Below are positions 34,214 to 43,025 of a DNA stretch of 64,000 nt, piece after piece. Position 1 is the stretch's first letter. Every line of letters starts with the position of its first letter. The notes beneath the pieces are model-generated. The model was not told the DNA's origin and searched no databases. It saw nothing but the letters and a program-made list of their open reading frames with translations. A program made the translations under genes and the position numbers. The stretch lies in contig PNKD01000001.1 in NCBI GenBank assembly GCA_013822265.1, positions 53,725-117,724 of the forward strand, given 5' to 3'. This DNA comes from Leptothrix sp. (in: b-proteobacteria). Its GTDB lineage: Bacteria; Pseudomonadota; Gammaproteobacteria; Burkholderiales; Burkholderiaceae_C.

Positions 34214-36075
34214 AGCCCGGCCCCGCGGCGGCGCTGCAGCGCTTCGGCGTCGATGTCGACGTACTTCCAGAAGTCGCGCACGAAGTTGTTGCGGTGGTAA
34301 CCCATCACCCAAGGCTGGGCGAGGTCGGTGAAGATGCGGTGCACGTGCACCTTGTAGGGCATGTAGGCGACCATCAGCCGTGCCGCCTCGGCCATCACGG
34401 CGTAGCGTTCCGGGCCATCGGGCATGCCGCGCTGTTGCTCGTAAAGCCTGTTGAAGGCCGGCAGGTTGAAGCGCGCGTGGTTGGCCTGGCCCTTGTTCGG
34501 GCCGTAGCCCAGGGCGAGGAAGGTGTCGCTGTCGGGCCCCCCTGTCCAGCCCACGCCCCACATCATCAGCTTGCCGGCGCGGCTGCTCTTCAGGTTCTCG
34601 GGCCACTTGGCGGTCTTGAACTCGATCCTGATGCCGATGGTCTTCATGTTCTTCTGCCACAGCTCGATGAGCTGGCGGCTCTGCTGGTCGGGCTGGGTGG
34701 CGTATTCGATGAGCAGCGGGCTGCCGTCGGGCTGGTCGCGCCAGCCGTCGCCGTCCTTGTCGACCCAGCCGTGCAGGTCGAGCAGCGCCTTGGCCTGGGC
34801 CAGGCTGTAGTCGCTCATCACGGTCTTGACCTTGGGGTTGTAGGCGCTGGTCTCCGGCGCGATGGGGCCCTGCGCCGGGATCGCCTGACCGCGGCGCACG
34901 AGGCGGATCTCGCGGTCCACGTCCACCGCCAGGCTGATGGCGCGGCGCAGCGCCACCTGGTGCGGCTCGTAGCCGCCCACCACGGGGTTCTCCATGCCGA
35001 AGTAGGACACCGCCACGTCGGCGCGCGGGTAGCGCACCATCTGCATGCCGCGCTTGGCGTAGATGGGCGCGAGCTGGTTGTTGGGGATGACGCCGGTGGC
35101 GAAATCGGCCGGCAGCTCTTCCAGCAGGTCGTGCTCTTCGTTCAGGAAGGCCAGCCAGCGCGGCTGGTTCTCTTCGATGATGGAGATGTGCACCTCTTCC
35201 ACCATCGGCAGGCGCTGGCCCTTCATCTTCTGTGCAATGGCCTGCAGCCGGGCGTTGCCCTCGGGCGCGGTCTCGTCATAGAAGGCTTCGCGGAAGTTCG
35301 GGTTCTTGGCCAGCACGATGCGCGAGCTGCGCTTCCACTGCGCCAGCCGGTAGGGGCCGGTGCCCACGGGGTGTTCGCCGATCTTGTCGCCGTAGAACTC
35401 CACCACCTCGCGCGCCAGCGCGCCGGTGAAGCTGCCGTCGGTGAAGTTGCTGCTGATGAAGCGCGGCTCGGCCTCGGCCAGCTTGATCTGGAAGGTGTAG
35501 CGGTCGAGCGCGCGCAGCCCCTCCACCGGCGTGTCGTAGTCGAAGGGCTTCTTCTCGGCGATGAGCTTCTTGCGCAGCTCGCTCAGGCCCAGGATCTTGG
35601 CGTTCTCCAGGATGTAGAGGTTGCCGCTCTTCCAGCGCGGGTCGTAGTGGCGCTTGAGGCTGTAGACGTAGTCTTCCGCCGTGAGCTCGCGCTTGACACC
35701 CTTGAAGGCCGGGTCGTCGGCGAAGTAGATGCCCGGCTTGATGCGGATGGTGAAGGTCTTGAAGTCGTCGCTGATCTCGGGCATGCCCGCGGCCGTGGCC
35801 GGCCGCATCTGCATGGGCTTGGCGAGGAAGCTCCACTCGTAGGGCGCGTCGTAGATGCCGGCGGCCACGGTGCGCGAGTACAGGTCGGTGATCTGCGCCG
35901 GGTCGAAACTGGTCTCGGCCACGCGGAAGGCGTAGCGGATGACCTTCTTCGCGCCGGCCGTAGCGGCGCTGGCCGCGGGGGTCTGGGCTTGCGCGGCCGG
36001 CAGCGTCAGGGCGGCGGTGGCCAACGCCAACGCCAGGCCGGCGGCCAGGGTCAGGGATCGAAAGGTCGTCGTCAT
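34210..36075 (-). CDS. ABC importer solute-binding protein, family 5 (paralogue 3)
   Basis: A 621-residue periplasmic receptor and the first gene of the minus-strand trio. Signal peptide: MTTTFRSLTLAAGLALALA to AQA. Family blocks match paralogue 2 closely (VAETSFDPAQITDLYSRTV, IYFADDPAFKGVKRELTAED, HGWVDKDGDGWRDQPDG). GGAGA lies ten bases before the ATG at 36075. Its promoter must lie in the 215-base interval shared with the divergent permease genes, so importer and receptors are probably co-regulated. Candidate ligands are oligopeptides or similar amide-rich solutes, by family only. Confidence 0.91.
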   Translation of the reverse strand: MTTTFRSLTLAAGLALALATAALTLPAAQAQTPAASAATAGAKKVIRYAFRVAETSFDPAQITDLYSRTVAAGIYDAPYEWSFLAKPMQMRPATAAGMPEISDDFKTFTIRIKPGIYFADDPAFKGVKRELTAEDYVYSLKRHYDPRWKSGNLYILENAKILGLSELRKKLIAEKKPFDYDTPVEGLRALDRYTFQIKLAEAEPRFISSNFTDGSFTGALAREVVEFYGDKIGEHPVGTGPYRLAQWKRSSRIVLAKNPNFREAFYDETAPEGNARLQAIAQKMKGQRLPMVEEVHISIIEENQPRWLAFLNEEHDLLEELPADFATGVIPNNQLAPIYAKRGMQMVRYPRADVAVSYFGMENPVVGGYEPHQVALRRAISLAVDVDREIRLVRRGQAIPAQGPIAPETSAYNPKVKTVMSDYSLAQAKALLDLHGWVDKDGDGWRDQPDGSPLLIEYATQPDQQSRQLIELWQKNMKTIGIRIEFKTAKWPENLKSSRAGKLMMWGVGWTGGPDSDTFLALGYGPNKGQANHARFNLPAFNRLYEQQRGMPDGPERYAVMAEAARLMVAYMPYKVHVHRIFTDLAQPWVMGYHRNNFVRDFWKYVDIDAEALQRRRGAGL

Positions 36076-36290
36076 GGGGGCAGATTCTCCACAAGGCGCC
36101 CCGTCGGACGCCCAGCGCCGTGCAAAGCCGCGAAGTCTAGGCGCGCCCGGGCACGGGGCTTGCTCGCGATGCCCCGCATGTCGGGGGGGAAACCACCCGC
36201 CGGCCCGGCCCGGGGGGGCCCCTAAACTCCCGCATCCCAAATTCAGGGTGCCGTGCCACGAGCGCGGCACCCCCCCGGAGACCCGATTCG
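36076..36290. promoter_or_regulatory. divergent control region of the ABC importer, with a leader hairpin
   Basis: This interval separates the receptor genes from the permease genes. A perfect inverted repeat GGGTGCCG (36246-36253) / CGGCACCC (36265-36272) lies four bases before the GGAG ribosome site (36277-36280) of the permease gene, so it would form a stem in the mRNA leader. TAAACT at 36222-36227 could be a -10 hexamer for the plus strand, without a good -35. No operator of a known regulator is recognised. Confidence 0.45.
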
Positions 36291-37229
36291 ATGGCCGCCT
36301 ACCTGATACGCCGCCTGTGGCAGATGGTCCCCACGCTCGCCGGCGTGGTGCTGCTGGTGTTCTTCCTCTTCAAGTACTTCGGCGGCGACCCCGCTGAGGT
36401 ACTGGGCGGCCTGAACGCCAGCGCCGAGCAGATCAAGGCCATCCGCCAGACGCTGGGCCTGGACGAGCCGGTCTGGTACCAGCTGTGGATCTTCGTCAAG
36501 CAGATCGTCACCTTCGACTGGGGCAAGAGCTGGGCCACCAACGAGGCGGTGAGCAACCTCTTCGCCACACGCCTGCCGGCCACGCTGACGGTGATGATCC
36601 CCATCCTCATCCTCGACGTGCTGCTGGCGCTGCCGATCGCGATGTGGGTGGCCTACCGCCGCGGCAGCCTGACCGACCGCACGCTGATGGTCGTCACCAC
36701 GGTGGCGCTGTCGATCAGCTTCCTGGTCTACGTCATCATCGGCCAGTACCTGTTCGGCTTCCAGCTCGGCTGGTTCCCGGTGCAGGGCTGGAGCGACAGC
36801 ACACTGACCAACCTGGCCGTCTACACGCCGCTGCCGGTGCTGCTGGCGGTGATGGTGGGCCTGGCGCCGCAGACGCGGCTGTACCGCACCTTCTTGCTCG
36901 ACGAGCTGGGCCAGGACTACGTGCGCACCGCGCGCGCCAAGGGCATGAGCGAGCGCGTGGTGCTGTTCCGCCACGTGCTGCGCAACGCGATGATCCCCAT
37001 CCTCACCAACATCGGCCTGCAGCTGCCCGGCATCTTCGTCGGCAGCTTCCTGATCGAGGTCTTCTTCTCGATCCCCGGCCTGGGCCGCGAGGTGCTGCTG
37101 GCGGTGAACCGCAGCGACTTCCCCGTCATCCAGGCCGTGACCATCTACCTGGCGGTGCTGACCATGTTCATCAACCTGCTGACCGACCTGGCCTACAAGG
37201 TCGTCGATCCACGTGTCGTGCTGAAATGA
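36291..37229 (+). CDS. ABC transporter permease, DppB/YejB type
   Basis: A 312-residue inner-membrane permease with six hydrophobic segments, beginning MAAYLIRRLWQMVPTLAGVV as this family does. The cytoplasmic EAA loop is ELGQDYVRTARAKGMSERVVL, the contact site for the ATPase. NLFATRLPATLTVM and SFLIEVFFSIPGLGREV are other family blocks. GGAG lies eleven bases before the ATG. It works with the second permease, the double ATPase and the receptors encoded divergently. At 312 residues it is closer in length to DppB than to the longer E. coli YejB. Confidence 0.93.
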   Translation: MAAYLIRRLWQMVPTLAGVVLLVFFLFKYFGGDPAEVLGGLNASAEQIKAIRQTLGLDEPVWYQLWIFVKQIVTFDWGKSWATNEAVSNLFATRLPATLTVMIPILILDVLLALPIAMWVAYRRGSLTDRTLMVVTTVALSISFLVYVIIGQYLFGFQLGWFPVQGWSDSTLTNLAVYTPLPVLLAVMVGLAPQTRLYRTFLLDELGQDYVRTARAKGMSERVVLFRHVLRNAMIPILTNIGLQLPGIFVGSFLIEVFFSIPGLGREVLLAVNRSDFPVIQAVTIYLAVLTMFINLLTDLAYKVVDPRVVLK

Positions 37230-37231
37230 CC

Positions 37232-37315
37232 ACCCCCGAAACGGCTTCGCCGCTCCCCCTCGAGGGGGCAACCCCTGCGGCCCGGCAGAGCCGGTTCCGC
37301 GGCGTTCGCTTGATG
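37232..37315. repeat. REP-like Burkholderiales intergenic element
   Basis: The spacer between the two permease genes contains CCCCCTCGAGGGGG (a 14-base perfect palindrome, 37256-37269) followed by CCGGCAGAGCCGG (imperfect stem) and TTCCGCGGCGTTCGCTTGA. From general knowledge, elements of this composition (CTTCGCCGCTCCCCCTCGAG...) occur many times between genes in Comamonadaceae and Leptothrix-like genomes. Only one copy is in this window, so repetitiveness cannot be shown here. It may act as an mRNA-stabilising or attenuating stem inside the operon. Confidence 0.6.
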
Positions 37316-37335
37316 CCGACGCTGGAGCTTCTCCC

Positions 37336-38391
37336 ATGAATGCAGTTCTCTCCGTCCAGACGGCGCTGGCCGACACGCAGCAGAAGAGCGAAGGCGTCTG
37401 GCATGCCGCCTGGCGCCGTTTCAAGACCGACCGCGTCGGCATGATCTCGCTGGTCATCGTCGTGTCCTTCCTGTTGCTGATCGTCTTGTCGGGCCTGGGC
37501 CTGGTGGGCGCGAAGTGGCAGGACGAGGTGGGCGTGCCCAACGCGCCGCCGGTTTTCGTCGGCGCCCGGCCGCCGGCCGCCACCGGCGCCATCGAGGTGC
37601 CCACCGGCCCCAACGTCGACCTCTCCGACATCGACCCGCTGGCGCCGCGCTACAAGGAATGGGAGGAGCGCGCCAAGCAGTTCCAGACCACCGAGACGGT
37701 GAAGGCGCAGACGCTGCCGCTGGGCGCCGACCGCCTGGGCCGCGACGTGCTCGCCAAGACCATCAAGGGCACCGAGATCAGCGTCTTCGTCGGCGTCATG
37801 GCGGCCCTGGTGGCCACCACCATCGGCGTGCTGCTGGGCGCCTTCGGCGGCTTCTTCGGCGGCAAGGTCGGCGACCTGCTCGAGTGGGTCTACAACGTCT
37901 TCGAGAGCATCCCCAACATCCTGCTCATCTTCGCCTTTGCCGCGGTGGTGGGCCGCGGCGTCCAGAGTGTGGTCATCATCCTGGCGCTCACCGGCTGGAC
38001 GGGCATGTACCGCCAGGTGCGCGCCGAGTTCATCAAGCACAGCAGCCGCGAATACGTGCGCAGCGCCGAGGCCATAGGCGCCACGCGCATGAGCCGCATG
38101 TTCCGCCACATCCTGCCCAACGTCAGCCACGTCGTGCTGGTGCGCATGGGCCTGCTGGTGGTGGGCTTCATCAAGGCCGAGGTCATCCTGTCCTACCTGG
38201 GGCTGGGCGTGCGCGTCGACCAGGTGTCGTGGGGCACCATGCTGGCCGAGAGCCAGGCCGAGCTGCTGCTGGGCCACTGGTGGCAGCTGGCGGCGGCCAC
38301 GCTGTTCATGGCGGTGTTCGTGACCGCGTTCTCGCTGATGGCCGACGCGCTGCGCGACGCCCTCGATCCGAAGCTGCGCGGCCTGGAGTAA
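37336..38391 (+). CDS. ABC transporter permease, DppC/OppC/YejE type
   Basis: A 351-residue inner-membrane permease. The first membrane helix follows RFKTDRVGMISLVIVVS; then comes an unusually long periplasmic stretch (about 55-125) before LGADRLGRDVLAKTIKGTEI, the family entry motif. The EAA loop is EYVRSAEAIGATRMSRMF. GGAG is nine bases upstream of the ATG. The REP-like element separates it from the first permease gene by 106 bases, but the ATPase gene follows within five bases. Confidence 0.93.
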   Translation: MNAVLSVQTALADTQQKSEGVWHAAWRRFKTDRVGMISLVIVVSFLLLIVLSGLGLVGAKWQDEVGVPNAPPVFVGARPPAATGAIEVPTGPNVDLSDIDPLAPRYKEWEERAKQFQTTETVKAQTLPLGADRLGRDVLAKTIKGTEISVFVGVMAALVATTIGVLLGAFGGFFGGKVGDLLEWVYNVFESIPNILLIFAFAAVVGRGVQSVVIILALTGWTGMYRQVRAEFIKHSSREYVRSAEAIGATRMSRMFRHILPNVSHVVLVRMGLLVVGFIKAEVILSYLGLGVRVDQVSWGTMLAESQAELLLGHWWQLAAATLFMAVFVTAFSLMADALRDALDPKLRGLE

Positions 38392-38395
38392 TCGC

Positions 38396-40057
38396 ATGCT
38401 GCTGTCTATCCAGGACCTGAAGGTCTCGTTCCGCATGGGCAAGGGCGTGATGGCCGACGCCGTCAAGGGCGTGAGCTTCGACGTGCCCGAGAACACCACC
38501 GTCGCGCTGGTGGGCGAGTCGGGCTCGGGCAAGAGCGTCACGGCGATGTCCATGCTCAACCTGCTGCCCGACAACGCGGTGCGCACGGGGCGCGTGCTGT
38601 GGCAGGGCCAAGATCTGCTGCAGGCCAGCCTGCCCGAGCTGCAGGCGCTGCGCGGCAAGGACATCGCCTGCGTCTTTCAAGACCCGATGAGCTCGCTGAA
38701 CCCGGTGTTCGACGTCGGCCACCAGCTGTGCGAGCCGCTGATGCGCCACCTGGGCCTGAGCGCCCGCCAGGCGATGGCGCGCGCCGAGGAACTGCTGGGC
38801 GAGGTCGGCATCCCCGAGCCCAAACGGCGCCTCGAGAGCTACCCGCACGAGATGTCGGGCGGCCAGCAGCAGCGCGTGATGATCGCCATGGCGCTGGCCT
38901 GCGAGCCCAAGCTGCTGATCGCCGACGAGCCGACCACGGCGCTCGACGTCACCATCCAGCGCCAGATCATCGAGTTGCTGGCGCGGCTGCAGGACAAGCG
39001 CCGCATGAGCGTGCTCTTCATCAGCCACGACCTGGGGCTGGTGGGCGAGATCGCGAAACACGTGATCGTGATGCGCCACGGCATCGTGCGCGAACAGGGC
39101 CCGACGGCCGACATCTTCGAGCGCCCGCAAGACAGCTACACGCGCGCGCTGCTGGCCTGCCGCCCGAGCCTGGAAGGCAACCCCTCGCGGCTGCTGGTCA
39201 TCGACGACCACATTGCCGGCCGGCAGGCGCAGCAGGCGCCCAAGGCGAAGGATCCGGATGCGCCGGTGGTGCTGGAGGTGCGCTCGCTGGCCAAGAGCTT
39301 CTGGCTCAAGCAGGGCGTGTTCGGAAAACGCGAGTTCAAGGCCGTGCAGAACGTCAACTTCAAGCTGCGCAAGGGTCACACGCTGGGCGTGGTGGGCGAA
39401 AGCGGCAGCGGCAAGACGACCATGGGGCTGACGCTGCTGCGCCTGCACGAGCCCACGGCCGGCGAAGTGATCTTCGACGGCCAGAACCTGCTGCGCTTGA
39501 GCAACAGCGAGCGCCTGCCGATGCGCCGCCGCATCCAGGTCGTGTTCCAGAACCCCTACGCCAGCCTGAACCCGCGCTTCACCATCGGCCAGACGCTGGT
39601 CGAGCCCATGACCATCCACGGCATCGGCAAGGACCTGGCCGAGCGTGAGCAACGCGCGCGCACGCTGCTGGAGAAGGTGGGCCTGGACGGCAGCGCCTTC
39701 GGCAAGTACCCACACGAGTTCAGCGGCGGCCAGCGCCAGCGCGTGGCCATCGCGCGCTGCCTGACGCTGAACCCCGAGGTGCTGGTGCTCGACGAGGCGG
39801 TGAGTGCACTCGACGTCAGCGTGCAGGCGCAGGTGCTGAACCTGCTGCGCGACCTGCAGGACGAGTTCGGCCTGAGCTACGTCTTCATCAGCCACGACCT
39901 CGCGGTGGTGCGCTTCATCAGCGACGAGGTGCTGGTGATGAAGGACGGCGTGGTGGTCGAGCAGGCCAGTGCGGCGCAGATCCTTGCGGCGCCGCGCGAG
40001 GACTACACCAAGCGGCTGCTGGCGGCGATTCCGCGGGGGTATCGCGCCGCGGCCTGA
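38396..40057 (+). CDS. ABC transporter double ATP-binding protein (YejF/GsiA type)
   Basis: A 553-residue protein with two complete nucleotide-binding domains in one chain, equivalent to fused DppD and DppF. First half: Walker A GESGSGKS, signature MSGGQQQRV, Walker [13 protein letters not shown]. Second half (from about 285): Walker [10 protein letters not shown], signature [15 protein letters not shown], Walker [13 protein letters not shown]. Both sites look active. Single-chain ATPases of this sort power YejABEF and GsiABCD. It completes the importer formed with the two permeases and the three receptors. Confidence 0.94.
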   Translation: MLLSIQDLKVSFRMGKGVMADAVKGVSFDVPENTTVALVGESGSGKSVTAMSMLNLLPDNAVRTGRVLWQGQDLLQASLPELQALRGKDIACVFQDPMSSLNPVFDVGHQLCEPLMRHLGLSARQAMARAEELLGEVGIPEPKRRLESYPHEMSGGQQQRVMIAMALACEPKLLIADEPTTALDVTIQRQIIELLARLQDKRRMSVLFISHDLGLVGEIAKHVIVMRHGIVREQGPTADIFERPQDSYTRALLACRPSLEGNPSRLLVIDDHIAGRQAQQAPKAKDPDAPVVLEVRSLAKSFWLKQGVFGKREFKAVQNVNFKLRKGHTLGVVGESGSGKTTMGLTLLRLHEPTAGEVIFDGQNLLRLSNSERLPMRRRIQVVFQNPYASLNPRFTIGQTLVEPMTIHGIGKDLAEREQRARTLLEKVGLDGSAFGKYPHEFSGGQRQRVAIARCLTLNPEVLVLDEAVSALDVSVQAQVLNLLRDLQDEFGLSYVFISHDLAVVRFISDEVLVMKDGVVVEQASAAQILAAPREDYTKRLLAAIPRGYRAAA

Positions 40058-40146
40058 ACGTTCCCGCGCCGGCGTCGCCGGCGGGCCGCGTTTGGTCTAC
40101 CGCACCAACACCTGCCTGCAGTTCCGACGCCGCGCCGGCCCGCCCG

Positions 40147-41199
40147 TCAGCGGGCGGCGGCGATCGGAATGCGCCTGCCCGGCGCCGTGGCGGCGCGTGC
40201 GCGCAGCTGTCCGCAACCCGCATCCACGTCCTGCCCAGCCGAGTGGCGCAGCTTGGTCAGGATGCCGCGGCGGTGCAGCGTGCGGGCGATGGCCGCGGCG
40301 CGCTCCCAGGCCGGGCGGCGGAAGTCCAGGCCCTCGACCGTGTTGTAGGGGATCAGGTTCATCAGCGCGTACTTGCCCGCGAGCAGGCGCACGATGCCCT
40401 CGACCTCGTCGTCGCCGTCGTTGACGCCTTCGATCAGCGTCCACTGGTACTGGATGGGATAGCCGGTGGCGCGTGCATAGGCCTCGCCCAGCCGCACCAG
40501 CTCGTCCGGGTCAAGGCGCGGCGCCCGCGGCAGCAGTTCGGCGCGTCTGGCGGCGATGGTCGAGTGCAGTGACAGCGCCAGCGCCGGCCGCACCTCGCCC
40601 GGCCCGAGCGCCTGCAATCGCGCGAAGGCCCGCGGGTCGCCCACGGTGCTGAAGACCAGGTTCTTGTGGCCTATGCCGCCGCCCGTGCCGAGCAGCGTGA
40701 TGGCTTCCATCACGGCGTCGAGGTTGTGCGCCGGCTCGCCCATGCCCATGAACACGACCTTGTTCACCGGCCGCAGCGCGCGCGCCAGCACCACCTGCGC
40801 CACGATCTCGGCGCTGCCCAGCTGGCGCACGAGCCCGCCTTGGCCCGTCATGCAGAAGACGCAGCCCACGGCGCAGCCGACCTGGCTGCTGACGCAGACG
40901 CCGCCGCGCGGCAACAGCACGCTCTCGATCTGCTGGCCGTCGTGCAGCGCCACCAGCAGCCGCGCCGATCCGTCTTCGCCGTCGTGCCGGCTGTGCAGGC
41001 GCGCCAACCCAGCCAGCTCGTCGACGAGTGCCGGCAGCGCGGCATGCAGCGCCTGCGGCAGGAAGTGCTGCAGCTGGCGCCGCCCGCCTTCTTGCGGCTG
41101 GGCCATCGCCCAGCGGCGCAGCACGCGCTCTTCGTGCAGCGGCAGCGCGCCCAGCGCGCGCAGGCGGCGGCGCAGATCGCCGATCTGCAGCTCAGCCAC
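40147..41199 (-). CDS. RlmN/Cfr-family radical SAM RNA methyltransferase
   Basis: A 350-residue enzyme of the group that methylates adenine in RNA at C2 (RlmN) or C8 (Cfr). The radical SAM cluster ligands are Cys109, Cys113 and Cys116 in CAVGCVFC; GMGEPAHNLD is the SAM-binding GGE-type motif; the C-terminal catalytic cysteine is Cys329 in QDVDAGCGQLR. Unlike RlmN encoded with ispG or ndk in Burkholderiales, this copy sits beside formaldehyde detoxification genes and has a short N-terminal domain, so it may be a second paralogue with another target. It converges with the importer operon; two short GC stems (40068-40082 and 40140-40155) lie between. Confidence 0.88.
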   Translation of the reverse strand: MAELQIGDLRRRLRALGALPLHEERVLRRWAMAQPQEGGRRQLQHFLPQALHAALPALVDELAGLARLHSRHDGEDGSARLLVALHDGQQIESVLLPRGGVCVSSQVGCAVGCVFCMTGQGGLVRQLGSAEIVAQVVLARALRPVNKVVFMGMGEPAHNLDAVMEAITLLGTGGGIGHKNLVFSTVGDPRAFARLQALGPGEVRPALALSLHSTIAARRAELLPRAPRLDPDELVRLGEAYARATGYPIQYQWTLIEGVNDGDDEVEGIVRLLAGKYALMNLIPYNTVEGLDFRRPAWERAAAIARTLHRRGILTKLRHSAGQDVDAGCGQLRARAATAPGRRIPIAAAR

Positions 41200-41214
41200 C
41201 GTGCACCCCGCGGT

Positions 41215-42087
41215 TCATGCGCACAGCGCCTGGGCGTGATGCCGCAGGTGGTCCTCGACGAAGCTGGCGATGAAGAAGTAGCCGTGGTCGTAGCCGGCGT
41301 GGCGGCGCAGCGTCAGCGGCTGGCCGGCTGCGCGGCAGGCCGCTTCGAGCAGGTGCGGGTGCAGCTGCGTGGCGAGGAACTTGTCGGCCTCGCCCTGGTC
41401 GACGAGCAGCGGCGGGCAACGCGCGCCGGCCTGGATCAGCGCGGCAGCGTCGTGCCCAGCCCACGCCGTCTCGTCGTCGCCCAGGTAGCCGCTGAAGGCC
41501 TCCTGGCCCCACGGGCACTGCATGGGCGCGGCAATCGGCGCCAGCGCCGACACGCTGCGATACAGCCCCGGGTGGCGCAGCGCCAGCGTGAGCGCGCCGT
41601 GGCCGCCCATCGAGTGGCCGAAGACGCCCATCGTCATGGCGGCCTGAGCGTCGTCACCCGCCTGCGCCGGGAAGTGCTGCGCCAGCACCGCCGGCAGCTC
41701 GGCGGTGAGCCAGCTCTCCATGCGCCAGTGGCGCGCATACGGCTCCTGCGTCGCGTCGAGGCAGAAGCCGGCGCCGTGGCCGAAGTCCCAGGCGTCATCG
41801 GCGCCGGGCACGCCGGTGTCGCGCGGGCTGGTGTCGGGCGTCACCAGCATCAGCCCCAGCCCGGCCGCCACGCGCTGCGCGCCGGCCTTGATGGCGAAGG
41901 TCTCCTCGGTGCAGGTCAGCCCGGCCAGGTAGAACAGCACCGGCACCGGCCTTGCGTTCGGCCCCAGCGCCTGCGGCGGGCGGTAGACGCCGAAGCGCAT
42001 CGGCAACCCGATCGCGGTGGACGAATGCCGGTAGAAGCCCTGCACGCCGCCGAAGCAGGCGTGTTCGCTGATGACCTCGAAAGTCAT
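41215..42087 (-). CDS. fghA: S-formylglutathione hydrolase
   Basis: A 290-residue cytosolic esterase that hydrolyses S-formylglutathione to formate and glutathione in formaldehyde detoxification. The nucleophile motif is [26 protein letters not shown] is the oxyanion region; the aspartate is in [10 protein letters not shown] and the histidine in [11 protein letters not shown]. It lies four bases downstream of the adhC remnant in the same direction. With adhC broken, the hydrolase would need another source of S-formylglutathione or serve as a general esterase. Confidence 0.95.
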   Translation of the reverse strand: MTFEVISEHACFGGVQGFYRHSSTAIGLPMRFGVYRPPQALGPNARPVPVLFYLAGLTCTEETFAIKAGAQRVAAGLGLMLVTPDTSPRDTGVPGADDAWDFGHGAGFCLDATQEPYARHWRMESWLTAELPAVLAQHFPAQAGDDAQAAMTMGVFGHSMGGHGALTLALRHPGLYRSVSALAPIAAPMQCPWGQEAFSGYLGDDETAWAGHDAAALIQAGARCPPLLVDQGEADKFLATQLHPHLLEAACRAAGQPLTLRRHAGYDHGYFFIASFVEDHLRHHAQALCA

Positions 42088-42091
42088 GGCG

Positions 42092-42920
<829 letters not shown>

Positions 42921-43025
42921 GCGGTGTCCTCCGGCGACGGGTAGGCGCGCCATTGTGGCCGCGGGCCCTCGCCGGCGCAGCGTCCACGCTCAAGTGCGCG
43001 GCGACCCAGCCGACAATGCGGGGGC

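Noticed and set aside
40068..40155. GCCGGCGTCGCCGGC and CGCCCGTCAGCGGGCG stems as terminators
   Set aside because: Short GC stems are very frequent here and neither is followed by T residues; mentioned only as context.
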